Source: Guillardia theta CCMP2712 (lineage: Eukaryota; Cryptophyceae; Pyrenomonadales; Geminigeraceae). From it: a stretch of 43,760 nucleotides of DNA. The notes beneath the pieces are model-generated. The model worked only from the letters and a program-made list of their open reading frames with translations, made no database searches and had not been told where the DNA came from. Shown in pieces: positions 29,639-40,684 of the stretch. Positions within the stretch are counted from its first letter, which is position 1, and each line of letters begins with the position of its first letter. The position numbers were made by a program, and so were the translations under genes. The stretch covers positions 289,055-332,814 of the forward strand of contig NW_005434623.1 of the NCBI RefSeq assembly GCF_000315625.1. Reading direction: 5' to 3'.

Positions 29639-30552
29639 ATGACGGCTACAAGCGATGCCAATTTTTCGTTCTTTCCTCATGCCCCTGCCTCCGTGCTGGG
29701 ACTTTCTTCTCCTTGTTTGTATCCAGCGGGGGGGACACATTCGCAAGGTGACATGTCGTGCGAACAGTCGGATGTAGACGATGAGTACGATGATGATCTT
29801 CAAGACGAAGGAAGCTCTGTGGATGGTAGCAGCAGGTATGACGAGAATGATTCAGCAGAAGAGAAGCACGTACAAGTGATTCCCAGAAGAAAGAGAGGGG
29901 AGCCGGCAGATGTCAATAGGAAGGGGGTGAAGCTTGGAATCACTGAGATCAAAGAATATTTCCACATGAGGCAATCTGAAGCTGCGAAGCGCCTGGTAAG
30001 TTGACCAACCATCCTTGAAGTCTTAGTGCTGTACTCGCACCCTTCCCTCCTTCCCTGAATCTCATCCTCTAGCACCGCCTTCTGATGGCCTCTTGTGAGA
30101 TGCTGACATGTTTGTTGCAGGGCATATCGCTCACGGCTATGAAGAGTGCATGTAGGAGGATCGGACTCACGCGTTGGCCGTATGCCCGCAGGAAGAAGGC
30201 GAGGACCAAGGTTCTGGGAGGACATGCGCTCCCTGCCCATGGGAGCTATGCTGCCTCTTTGTTCGGCGACACTGCTCAGAGCCGGCATGCTGTCCCCACT
30301 CTGTCACGGGAGGACAGCTCAGCCTCGAGCTCGCAAAGCGACGAGTGCTCGAGCACCGAGACCTCGCCTGCCCCTGAAAGGATAGAAGAGAGCCTTGCTC
30401 CTCCCCTCCTCGTTGATGGAAGCAAGCGAGCGGAGGAGGTGCCGGCTCGGGGGCCCAACAATCTTCACATGGTTGAGGTTGGGTCCTTCCCTATTGACAA
30501 GATGTGGATCGAATGGTTTGTCCGGACTTCAGACTCCATGGACATCTTGTAA
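29639..30552 (+). CDS. RWP-RK domain transcription factor
   Basis: Two exons, 29639-29995 and 30121-30552, joined in phase 0, give 262 residues. The domain is split by the intron: KLGITEIKEYFHMRQSEAAK, RLGISLTAMKSACRRIGL, then TRWPYARRKK, the RWPxxK-type signature, at residues about 138-146. An acidic run (DVDDEYDDDLQDE) and a basic patch (PRRKRGEP, possible nuclear signal) precede it. The C-terminal half is Ser/Glu-rich with no known domain. RWP-RK factors regulate nitrogen response and gamete development in green algae and plants and are common in cryptophytes. The target genes here are unknown. The domain is very clear. Confidence 0.93.
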
Positions 30553-30957
30553 GGTGCCATACTTTTTGCTCAAGGATGGATGTGAAGCGCGCCTGTCTGC
30601 TGCAATGTTTGATTTTTTGTAAATTACTACAGTAAAGAGATTTGCTGAAAAGATCTTTGAGTGGCAAGGAAAGAAAACAGGGTTGGGGGGTTGAGGGAGT
30701 AGACATGTTGGTGAAAAAAATTGCCTTTGGTATCATCCTATACTGGCAAAAGGAGACAAGAACGACATCAGCGAAGGGCATAAATTAACAAGAGAAATCC
30801 ACAAACGTGCAACCAATCTAATCGCCAGAAGCTTTCGATGATCATCAACACAAGGCTTCTCCTTTGGTTTCTACTAACTTTATTGCAACCCATCTGCTTC
30901 TCCAGTGCATGAATGGGAGACAAGCTCGTCGCTCTTAGAACAGCACTTGCCATCCTC
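30553..30957. other. Convergent intergenic region
   Basis: This lies between the stop codons of the RWP-RK gene and the phosphofructokinase. It should hold both 3' untranslated regions. TTACTACA recurs at 30624. Nothing else was seen. Confidence 0.5.
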
Positions 30958-33606
30958 TCATTGCTTAAGATCGACCTTCTTGCGAATATCCTGAAGGTTC
31001 GTGAGCCCAGCAACAAACAACAACTATTAAATTCACCTGCTCGGAGGAACAACGCACAGGAGCGTTGGGCTGGAGGAGAAGAGTGCAAGTGTTATCCTTC
31101 ATCGCAGCTGACATTGCAAGTTACCTTTCCCGGCCTCTTGGGATGAGTCGGGTGCTGTCCCTTGAAAGGCTGTCCGATCTCCTGCACGTCCTCGTGACCA
31201 CCATGCCGCAAGGCCTCGACCTCTTCTAACCGTGAGCATGGACTTGAACCATCCCTCATCCACATTGAACGGCTTTCCACCAGCGATCCGGTTGAACTCG
31301 CAGGCCCTGAGCTCGAGGTTGGGCGTCTCTTCATCATGGCCGATCACTCCGCCCTGCAAGGCTCCTCTTAGCCCTTGTTCCTCCCTCCCTCAGCTCCTGA
31401 CCTGTCCGAGCATGGCACACTCAACAGCCTTGAGTGCACAGTCCTTGATCAGCGCGAGATCCTGGTCGTTGGGTGCTGCCGAGCGGGCGAAGTATCCGCT
31501 CTTCTGAACCATGGTCTTCTCGGCTCCGAGCTCCTTGGCAAACTGAGGAGCATTGTCAACAAAGGGAGGGTGGGAAAGGGTCAAGACTAAGTAGAGGATG
31601 TAGGAAGAAGGAACGGAGAGAGATCTAGAGCAAAGGATGGACTCGTTTCTACACTCAATGCTCCACAAGGGAGGACAAGAGTGAGCGAGAAGCTTTCAAG
31701 GAACATGAAGAGAAAAGAGAGGGGAGACGGGGATCGAAGTTTAAGAATCGGGAACATCAAAACTCCTCACCTTGTCCGCAAAGTACTTTCCTGGGTTCAC
31801 AGCATCGAGCTTAGGGTGGCCGAACGCGTCTCGCGGAACCTAGTCCGGTGGAGTAAGAAAGCACGCAAGCAATGATCATGCTTACCTCCTGTCCAGCCTC
31901 CTCCATCTGCTTGATGATGTCATCGACACCAGCTCCTTCGGAGATGAAGATGTTGACATTGCCGAGTCTAGGGATAGGGATCACACAGAGGAGGAGAGCC
32001 GCTGCTTTTTCACCTGTCCATCACTTGCTTGAGACGCTTTGACTCGGCAGCAATGTCAATGGAGAGCTGACAGTGTTATCAGGTAGAGAGTCCTCCCTCC
32101 TCGCTCACGGCACCTCGGGGATATAAATTCCATGAACGTCCAGCCTTTCAAAGTGCAAACCACATCCGGGGAGCATGCGCTGGAGGTCAAGTCACTGAAG
32201 TGATCCAAGAGCATCTGCCAGGAAAACACCTGAGCCTTCAAGTCATCCCGGTAGCACTTGGCAGTGGCTGCCGTCAACCACCCGCAGTGTCTCCCCATCA
32301 CTTCATGAACAATGAGCATCCTGGGGTTTGCACTGTGCTCGTTCACGATGTTTCGGAAGTACAACTGTTGAGGGAACAAGTTCATATCTGCCTCAGTCAT
32401 AGTAACTTAGCAAGCCTACAGCTCCTTGTTGAGCCGCCGTCCATGCTCCGAGGGAAAGACGGATGGGATAAACGTCATTGTCGATGGTCTTGGGTAGCCC
32501 AACCACCTGTGAGAAATTGTGAGAAGCAACGCAGCACACGGACGACGCGGACCGTAAGCTCGTAGTTGTTCCTCTTCAAGAAAGCCGCAAGATCCGCAGC
32601 AGCAGTGTTGGTGTCATCTCCTCCAATGGTGTGCAAAACCTGCGGGGGGTGACGCCGTCACCGAGGAGACGGAGTAGGGAGAGCGTACTGAGACGCCATC
32701 TTTCACGAGCTGCTCGGCAGCGACTTTCTGCGGGTCTTCTCCCTCTTTGACCTATGGAGCACTAAGAAGTGCAAACAAGATAGACAACGTCGCTCGCACC
32801 AAGCCTCTTTGCAGGCAGTCCTTGATGTTGGTAAGCTTCACCCTGCTGTTTCCTGTACGATCAGATGCAGTCAGGTTGTACCTCCCTCATCCCAACGGAA
32901 TCAATCACCGATGCTGGATCCACCGTGATATGTGAGGATGGAAGCAAGCTTTCTCTCTTCCGGCCCAACAACGAGGTACTCGCCTTTCAGAAGTCCCTTG
33001 AGAGAGCAGTCAGATAGACAACTCTGAGTACACTTCGCATCTCCTGTTACCTTGTATCCGTCGATGTAGCAAATGATTTCGATTTGGGGATCGTACAAGG
33101 TGTATTCCTCTTCAATCAGCATGAATCAACAAGGCAAAAAGGAGCGCAGAGGAGAGATACCAATCAAGAATCCAATCGCTGACGACCTGCGCAAACTCTC
33201 ACTCATCAATTAGCTCACGTGCATCAGGACTCACAGGCATGGCGCAAGTCCACCGGCAGTCAAGATAGCGACCTGCCGACACGGATACGTCACCAGCCAC
33301 TTGTTCCAATTTGACTTACCCGCTTCGGAGGGTTCCCTCCCTTCAGGTGCAGCAAGGAAGACGTCTCCGACCTAGCGACCCGTCAGCCTCTGCCAAGCAG
33401 CTCGTCCTTGGACATGAAGACCTTCTTTCTGGACGGTTCTTGAGCCCGGACAGGATCCCTGCAGTAGCGAACTGTGAGATGGAGATCTTAGCACTGACCA
33501 GCGGCTCTTCACCGGAGGGGACGATGTTGGATGACAGCGAGCCACAGACGCTGGTCGCAGAGAGGAGGAGGAGGAGGAGGATTGAGAACTGCGTTGACCG
33601 AACCAT
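30958..33606 (-). CDS. PFP: Pyrophosphate-dependent 6-phosphofructokinase with signal peptide
   Basis: Twenty exons on the - strand: 33606-33422, 33371-33320, 33272-33235, 33186-33161, 33109-33051, 32996-32909, 32852-32800, 32751-32689, 32639-32553, 32506-32420, 32364-32230, 32179-32114, 32066-32014, 31967-31886, 31839-31771, 31542-31402, 31353-31231, 31181-31125, 31069-31037 and 30990-30958. They give 509 residues, all in frame. The enzyme interconverts fructose-6-phosphate and fructose-1,6-bisphosphate with PPi. Motifs: GNPPKRVAILTAGGLAPCL, TIGGDDTNTAAADLA (GGDD, typical of PPi users), GLPKTIDNDVYPIR (TIDND catalytic loop), MLIVHEVMGRHCGWLTAATA, NIFISEGAGVDDIIKQM, KSGYFARSAAPND, GGVIGHDEE. 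The product starts with a hydrophobic signal peptide (FSILLLLLLSATSVCG) followed by SLSSN, without Phe at +1. In cryptophytes such leaders can deliver proteins to the periplastid space (inference). The protein is otherwise of normal length. Confidence 0.92.
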
Positions 33607-34289
33607 CTGCCATACATAAAAGAGTGAGTGCATCTTAGTGCATGTACATCTTAGAGTGCATAACATTGGCAACAAGAATGTTGTGACGCTAAAGATGAAT
33701 GAAAGTGCTGAAGACAGCATCTTGTTCTTTGGTCAATTCATCCTTTCATCTCATCGCCCACATCTAAGGATGTTCTGTGGCCCCTGCCTTCCACTCCTTT
33801 CTGTGCCATCTCCCTCTACGTCTACCTTTGATTCATGCTAACCCTATCTTCTCCTCCTCTCCTCCTCCTCTCGCTCTTCTGTCGCCCCCTTTTTCTCCCT
33901 ACGGCTGCTCTGCCATTGAGGCCGCTGGCAATCCCTGAAACTTCAAGGCTGAAATGGTATCTTGAATCCGCTAGAATTTGAACTTGAAGAGGGAGAATTC
34001 AAAGTGATAAGCAGGGGCGTAGGGATGGGCGCATGGGCTTTCCCTGAGGCGATGGATGACGAATTAAATAGTAGGTAGGGGTCCTTAACGCGGTACCCCT
34101 GCAATAGAGAAATGGACAGCAGAGGGGGAGGGGTCCTGGGTTGACCGATACAGCGCTGCATGCTGTTGGTAATAATTCAGATTAGGGACAGGGGGTTGAA
34201 GTCTACTGACAGGACCGGTAGTCGGAAAATATGGTACCCACCCCCACAAAGGTACAAAGAATTCATGATTGAAACGCCCTATTCCGAAT
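33607..34289. other. Upstream region of phosphofructokinase gene
   Basis: No exon was recognised. It contains a CT-rich stretch (33840-33900) and an Asn/Ser-coding-like frame on the - strand without other support. The PFP promoter should be in the first few hundred bases. Confidence 0.4.
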
Positions 34290-35170
34290 GAGAAGTCGCA
34301 ACGCGGCGATCACGAGTCACCGGGTACCGTACCGTAGCCTAGTACGGTACCGGCGGGCCGGCCCGGCCGAGCCCGGGCCGCCGCCGGGGCCGCCGCTGTC
34401 CGGTCCGATACGGTCACACTGTACAGACGGTGAAGGGAGTTTGGGTGACTGAACTGAGTGGGGCGGCGGGGGGCCGCGGCGCCGGGTGGGCGCGGCGGCA
34501 CTGAGTTCCGGTGACGGACACTGAGTCGGAATCCGATGATCGCGGCCCTGGCAAAGGCCGGGCCCCCGCGCGCACGGCGGGGCGTGGCCCCGCGGCGGCC
34601 GGCCCCGGGCCCGCGGCCCGCCTGCGGCACTGACTGCGGCCGGGCGCGGCACTGAGCCGGCGGCCGCAGCCTCGGACCTGTTGAAACTGACTCACTGCCA
34701 GTTTCAACTCCAATGAACCGTTCATTGAGTTCGCGGGCCCTGCCGCCCCCCGGGCCCCCGGGGCCTCCGAAGTGCGGCCAGTAAGTAACTTACTCAGTAA
34801 CATATCCGTCATCATCCGATCATCGGATCGTGACCGTACTCTGTGAACCACACTGACGGTCCGAGTGGCCGGGCCGGGCGGCCCGGGCCCTTTACGCCGG
34901 GTAGACGGTACCGTGCGGCCCCGGGCCGGCGTGCGGCTACGGTACGGGGTCAGGGCGGCGACACGGTACGGTACTCGACAGGCTCATCCCGGCGACATGC
35001 CCGGCCATCGCCGATGGCGGGTCGGACCCCGGACCCGGACCCGGCGCCGGCGTTTGATCCACCGCCGCTGTTCAACGATTCCGGCCGGGCCCGGCTGGCA
35101 ATCATGTGGCACGGTCACGGCAGTCCGATCACGGACAGGGCCTCCGCCTCTCACAGTGCTGAGACTTAGT
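34290..35170. repeat. GC-rich intergenic block 5 (largest)
   Basis: Almost 0.9 kb of very GC-rich sequence. It contains GGCCCGGGCC, CACTGAGTC, CCGTCATCATCCGATCATCGG and CGGTCACGG words, and an inverted repeat GGTACCGTAC / GTACGGTACC (34323-34332 and 34342-34351). Several 70-145-codon frames cover it on both strands, all Arg/Pro/Ala/Gly-rich and driven by composition. No gene was seen. Confidence 0.6.
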
Positions 35171-35534
35171 GTTCATCCGAGTGATCATAGACTTCAGTAT
35201 CTCTCGCATGTATGATGACGATCGTGATCGCCAGGTGACCCAATGGATGGCGATCAGATCGTCAGAGGTTGAAAACTTCAGCCATGCGCAAAATCAAAAC
35301 GCATCGAATTGCACTCTGCATGTCCCACCCAAGGATTTCCTTCCCATTTGAGAAAAATTTTAATGCAGTATCTAGAAGAGCGGATGGCAAGCAAGAAAAC
35401 AATGGCAGTTGATGGATTGACCGTCCCGACGTGGAGGCCTGCGCTACGAACAAACAGGTTTCTGTGTTAAATGCTCTGCACGCCTGAGAATAAACAAAGA
35501 AAAACACAAGGAAACATCAGTTCGTCCTCATTCA
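35171..35534. other. 3' flank of second GNAT gene
   Basis: Sequence of ordinary composition with no exon seen. It should contain the 3' untranslated region of the - strand GNAT gene ending at 35535. Confidence 0.4.
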
Positions 35535-36122
35535 TCATGAAAGGAGATTCTTGGCCATCATGGTGGCCCCACACCCCCAATGCGGAAAACCTAACAAAAA
35601 GAATACACACAGCGAATTGCAACATGCAGATGCTGTATTGCTTTCACATTCCACAAATCCGAAGCGTTCATACAAATGTTTTGCCGGGTTTCTAGCAACA
35701 ACACCCAGAGTCAGTTTGTGTGCACCTCGCTCGCGGGCCCATGTCTCACAGAACTGCAAGAGGCGAGTGCCAATGCCCTGTCCGCGCATTTCTGGTAGTA
35801 CGCTCATCATCTCAATATAGCACTCGCCTTCACAAGAAGGATGAAGGCATTTCCCAAACGGATCTCGTTTCATGCTTGCATCAGTCATTTGCACGAAACC
35901 GACAACTTTGTCGTCGCTTTCGCGAACGGCAACTGCGCTTGCAGAGAGGGAATCCTCCGTCGCATACAACTTTTTGAATTCGCTCATCGGGGTGGGCAGG
36001 AGCGAAAGCGGAATCAGGCAGCACAATCGCTTTCGGCCTGCGCCAACAAACTTGTTGGAGATGCTCAATGCTCCATGAAGGTACCGTTCAGTCAACGCCT
36101 GCACTCGAACTGGTTCAGCCAT
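35535..36122 (-). CDS. GNAT-family N-acetyltransferase
   Basis: A single open exon gives 195 residues from the ATG at 36122. The GNAT core is clear: SASAVAVRESDDKVVGFVQM, CYIEMMSVLPEMRGQGIGTR (acetyl-CoA loop R-G-Q-G-I-G), LLQFCETWARERGAHKLTL, RNPAKHLYERFGFVECE. The last 35 residues are Cys-rich and hydrophobic (NSLCVFFLLGFPHWGCG), unusual for the family. The frame stays open upstream (LLKTENNPFKKTPTEIALAL) without an ATG until it enters a GC-rich block at 36240-36350. The true start may therefore lie in an unseen 5' exon, or the 5' end may have been disturbed by the block. No intron was seen, in contrast to its neighbours. Substrate unknown. Confidence 0.8.
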   Translation of the reverse strand: MAEPVRVQALTERYLHGALSISNKFVGAGRKRLCCLIPLSLLPTPMSEFKKLYATEDSLSASAVAVRESDDKVVGFVQMTDASMKRDPFGKCLHPSCEGECYIEMMSVLPEMRGQGIGTRLLQFCETWARERGAHKLTLGVVARNPAKHLYERFGFVECESNTASACCNSLCVFFLLGFPHWGCGATMMAKNLLS

Positions 36123-36224
36123 ACCGCCTGAGAGGGCGAGTGCAATTTCCGTCGGGGTCTTCTTAAAAGGATTGTTCTCAGTTTTGAGTAAAGTCTTTAC
36201 AGGTAGGCGAGTCAAGGGTTTACG

Positions 36225-36382
36225 GGTAGTTGTTTGCCGCCCGGCCCTGCCCGGGCCCCGGTCACCGGGTCCAGCGGCCGCGGCCTGGCTGGGTCCGATC
36301 ACGGCCGCGTCCGAGTGGCGCGGGCCCGGCCGTTGGCAAGTTGGGTGCGGCACTTTGCCGGTAGGACCTTATAGCGGCCCAG

Positions 36383-36426
<44 letters not shown>
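36225..36426. repeat. GC-rich block 6 and (GAT)n microsatellite
   Basis: A short GC-rich block (36225-36350, GGCCCCGGTCACCGGGTCC type) is followed at 36384-36426 by about 14 GAT triplets. Both lie between the GNAT start and the ATG of the LRR gene at 36513, so they belong to a divergent promoter region. Confidence 0.7.
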
Positions 36427-36512
36427 GCTCTGTCGGATCGGTAGCACAGTGAGTAACTTCCAGCGGCCAGCCTCCGAACTTCAAAGGACAATTTGCTAGC
36501 CCGGCGGCTCCG

Positions 36513-39500
36513 ATGGCTCACGGGGGCCCACAGCATCATGTCGCTCCCCAGACAAGGTGAGGGCAGCAACGGCAGTAGAAGAGTTTGTTCGTCTTGCCAT
36601 CACAACGTTGCCAAGTTGTCCTGACGATTCTATTGTCACGGCGGCCTGCAAGTTCGTTGACTTGTGCTCTCAACAGCCGCCGATCATCACAGTCAAGCGA
36701 CGACTCGGATGACCAGAGCGTGTCTGGGGGTCTTCAAGGACTCCAGCATGCAGACTCATCTCGCAAAACCTCCATGAACAGGATGAAGAACTCAACCGTC
36801 GCCATTCTCATGCCGAAACTTCGAAATTGGTCTCTGCATTCCGTGGGATTCTCTACCAAATATGTGTACAAGGTATGTTTGAGATGAATGAAGCCTGAAG
36901 CACGAAGAGCAGCTGATTGCCTTCCTCAAGATGTGGAAAACATACGTCAAACAGTTCGGAGGGAACCACTCGCGGCTGGGGCTAGAGGTGGAGCCTAAGG
37001 TGACTTGGTATAGTGTGGAGGTTGAGATCATGTGAGATGGGCAGGTAGGACAGGTCGTCTATCCAACAGCTGATGCAGATGAGTCCGTCCACACTGATGT
37101 GATACTTGATACACCTCCCGACGTGTACGTCATCTCTGCTGCAGGCACATGATATGGCCGGGAAGATTAGTAAGATTGAGCAGCAGCACGATGCTCTGTG
37201 CTGCTGGGTAGAATGGTTCTACGATGGGAAAGAGTACGGTCCTTACGAGCTCCCAAACAGGAAGAGCTCTTGGCTCTTACAAACAAATAATGACAGCAGT
37301 CGCAGGTTCACCTTCCTGTTTCTTGCGAGCGATTCAGATATGAAGGTCAAACCATATCCTCTTCAACTAGCAACTACGGAGGTGAGTGGATGCTGATCGG
37401 AACAATTATGTTTGAGATTGCACCAGCAAACACGGGAGGCTCAAGAGCACGTGAGCTCCAAGGAGATCATGCAAACGATCATGCAGCGACAAGACTCGAT
37501 TCATCACTCCGAATCAGACTCCGAGGAGTCTGAGGCTGATGGCGCGAGCAAGCAGAGCACGCATCACCCCCCCTCAGACGTCCCGATGACAATCAGCAGA
37601 ACAAGCAGCACTGGCTACACCTTGAGTGCCCTCCTCAAACGTACAGAATCGTCCGCCATGGGGCCTCAGGGTCCTCGATCGCCGTTTCCTGCTCCATCCC
37701 CTCTGCTATATCGCACTCCGAGCAAGAGTACGTACGCAGCATCTGCGTTTGAGCGGAAGCAGTCGTCTTCTATGTGCAGCATGCGGTCAGACCCTGACAT
37801 GTCAGATCCTTCTACCCTAGACAGAACGAACAGCACGGTACCTTGCGAAAGTAATGGCGATGCTCTGACATTTGAACCCGTAGAACTATATGGAATCAAT
37901 GATGGAAGTGTTTTTACGCCAGGAGGAAGCCATTGAACAATACGCGAGAAAGATTGTTGTCCAGCGATTTCTCAACGATGAATTCTTCAGAGAGACGTTT
38001 CCAATGCCTGCGAAAAAGAAATACAAAGAGATGCTACCTAAACAGCGTGAAACAAAACCATCCAAGGTCGGTCATATCAGCTTGTACTCTATGTGATGCG
38101 CTGAAACCGGTTCAGCCAAGCATGACCTCAAATAGAACATCGCAAGAAGTCTCAACAACGTCTCAGCACCTTCTTTTCTGCAGGTAAGTCTTGAGTTTGA
38201 TCCGTGCTAATGACTGGTCACAACCAGATACTTGAATGCCCTTGAGATGACTTGCCTGTCAACCGTCCTCCGCGCGACGATAAAGAAGCATTGGAAGGCA
38301 ATCTTCGTGAGCCCCTATTTGAAGCAGCACAATCGATCGACTGGGCATAGAAACATTCCCCTGAGAAAGGCACTGCAGAAGAAAGATTGTAATGCGATTC
38401 ATGTCAAAGATACTTGGAAGGAAAGTGAAATCCGTTTGATTCTTCATGAAATCAACCTCTCTATAAAGGTAACTTCTCTCAGACATGGAATCGCTCAGGA
38501 TACAAGGTTGATGGATCTCTAAATGCAGGATCAGGGAACATTCTTGACAAGTCTTTCCATGCACCGGGTTGACCTGGGAGTGAATGGAAGGTGATGGGTT
38601 GAAGTTGAGGCAGTTCAACTTGACGACCTGAATGCTTTGAATTGCAGCATTCATCTGACGGAATTCATTCTCAAGAACGCGAATTGTCACCTTCACACTT
38701 TGCACTGTTACCAGAACAATCTTGGCGACAATGGAGTCTCCACCATTGTACGAGTGATTGGAAATTCCGATTGGAAGATTTTTCATAGGCGCGTTGAGCT
38801 GATCGAGAGATGCTGATACTAACGGATTTGCAGACTGAAATCTCTCTCAATCATTCAAAATGGTGTTTCCAACTATGGAGCTTCACAAACAAGCAAGCAT
38901 CTCAGGCGCAACAATCTAACATTTTTGAATCTGTCACATAACAAGGTACAAGGAGGGTATGGCGAGAAATAGAGTTGACGACCCTACTGTAGATGACTGA
39001 AGAGGGCCTTGAAACTCTATCCAGCCTTTTCAAGGAGAACAGAGAAATTCTCACTCTGACCATCAGCGGGAACTTGATACCAACCAACACACAAATGGTG
39101 TTTCGAAGAGGAGAGGACGAGGGCTCGGATGCGCATTTTTACTCGTCCAAGTATTTCTGTCAGCACTTGTCGCAACACCTGATCGTTACATCTCAACAGT
39201 CAACGTGAAGACGGCACGATGATCGACTTGACACCCTCGAATCCCGCCGAGGTTCTCATCTCCAAGAGCTCAGTCCAGTTCAGCCCCACCTACTCCGAGG
39301 TATCAACAACCGAGCTGCAGGTAGAGCTGTTAGAGTAGGGTGCTCAGTGCCATCTCACCTCATGGCTGCAGAAACTGAAGAGCTTTAGAGAGAGGTTCAT
39401 GGAAGAAGCAGCTCTGTGCGAAAAGGAGGTTGTCAAGGGCAGAGAGAACTTGAGGGAGAAGCTAATGGAAGAGACCTTGATCGACCTCCACTCCAAGAGG

Positions 39501-40585
39501 ATGGAAGGTCTGCTGGCCGACCCCATGTTGATCGCTGACGCCGATACTTGGCAGGAGAGAGGACTCAGAAAGTTATTACACAGGCCAAAGACAGGAAGGA
39601 AGTCATACTCTCAAAGCTGCAAGAGATCAATGACCAGAAGCGTCCGCTGTGGATGAAGCAAGACGAGCATCTCAAGGTGATTGCATGCCTCAAGACAACA
39701 ATTGCAGGGCACTTACTGTCGGGCAGTCTGAGTTGAACTGGCTAGAAGCTGAGATCAACCGACGGGAATATTCTCAGAAGACAAGCGTTCAAGACTTTCA
39801 GAAGTATTCTTTGGAGGTCATGTTCCACCGGTCGGTAGTCATCGACCAGACAGTCGATGCGATCAAGTTGACGAAACGAAAGGAGCCACCCAAGGTTGTC
39901 CTGTGCTGTCCGCAGATGTCTCCTGACCAGGTGGACTGAGCAGGAGTACTTGATGGAGATGGACTGTTTCTTGCAGTCGAGCGCTTCTGACGACCACAAG
40001 TATGTGCACCAGAGTTTTTGTTTCGAGACGAGCAAGCAGTTTTCAGGCGTTGTCAGTGACTCAGGGCGAAATGTTCGAGCTACATCACCTGTGACTCAAC
40101 CTGCCTCGCTCGTCATTCTTCCTCATATCAAGTTGGGCTTTCTCTACCAACTCAGACTGCAAATCTTGCATCTTGGAAAGGACTCAGATATAATCTTACA
40201 CTTGTGCACTAAACCTCTCAAGCACAGAACTTGGAGAGGGCTGATAAGCTTGATAACCTACCACATCGGGCAATGCCATCTCCTGGCTGAATCTGCCGCG
40301 CAAGTCTCATCGCAGGGAAGGTAAAAGTTGGTGGTATGATTCAAGTCTGCTCAAGTCTGACCCGACTTCAGGTTTGATAGCTACGATGGAATGGTAATCA
40401 CGTGCATCTTCGATACCGTTAAGAGATCATTCACAATGCGACAAGACGATCAAGAAGTTGGAGAAGTGGATATGAACAGCGAAGAGATGTGGACAAGAAT
40501 CAACTTCCAGGGTGGGGTCACTTTCTGCCTTGAGTTGTTGAGAGAAGGGCAAGAAGTTCGGATCTTGGATGGCATACAAATTTAA
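36513..40585 (+). CDS. Large leucine-rich repeat protein, function unknown
   Basis: Exons found: 36513-36556, 36677-36872, 36910-36999, 37145-37381, 37427-37879, 37923-38066, 38116-38183, 38228-38468, 38648-38747, 38834-38945, 38993-39150, 39200-39299, 39372-39507, 39555-39676, 39727-39894, 39944-40320 and 40372-40585. They make roughly 985 residues. Frame is kept at all junctions except within 38468-38834, where one or two tiny exons must be missing. The N-terminal third has a Ser/Asp-rich start, FLKMWKTYVKQFGG, WVEWFYDGKEYGPYELPN and a long Ser/Thr-rich, probably phosphorylated linker. The middle holds RI-type LRRs: NCHLHTLHCYQNNLGDNGV, LKSLSIIQNGVSNYG, NNLTFLNLSHNK, EEGLETLSSLFKENR, ILTLTISGNLIP. 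A coiled-coil stretch follows (ENLREKLMEETLIDLHSKRM, KVITQAKDRKEVILSKLQEI), then a C-terminal beta-rich region (FDSYDGMVITCIFDTVKR). No catalytic motif was seen. It may act as a scaffold. Confidence 0.72.
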
Positions 40586-40684
40586 AAATCAAGACATGAA
40601 AGACTAGGGAGATTGAATTGCAACAAGGGATTGTAAGGAAAATTCAGCCTGAGAGTGTGTAGGATGTCCCACACCTTGTTCCGC

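Noticed and set aside
34310-35215. Several frames up to 145 codons on both strands in GC-rich block 5
   Set aside because: Same reason: high G+C removes stops, frames overlap on both strands and none has recognisable features.
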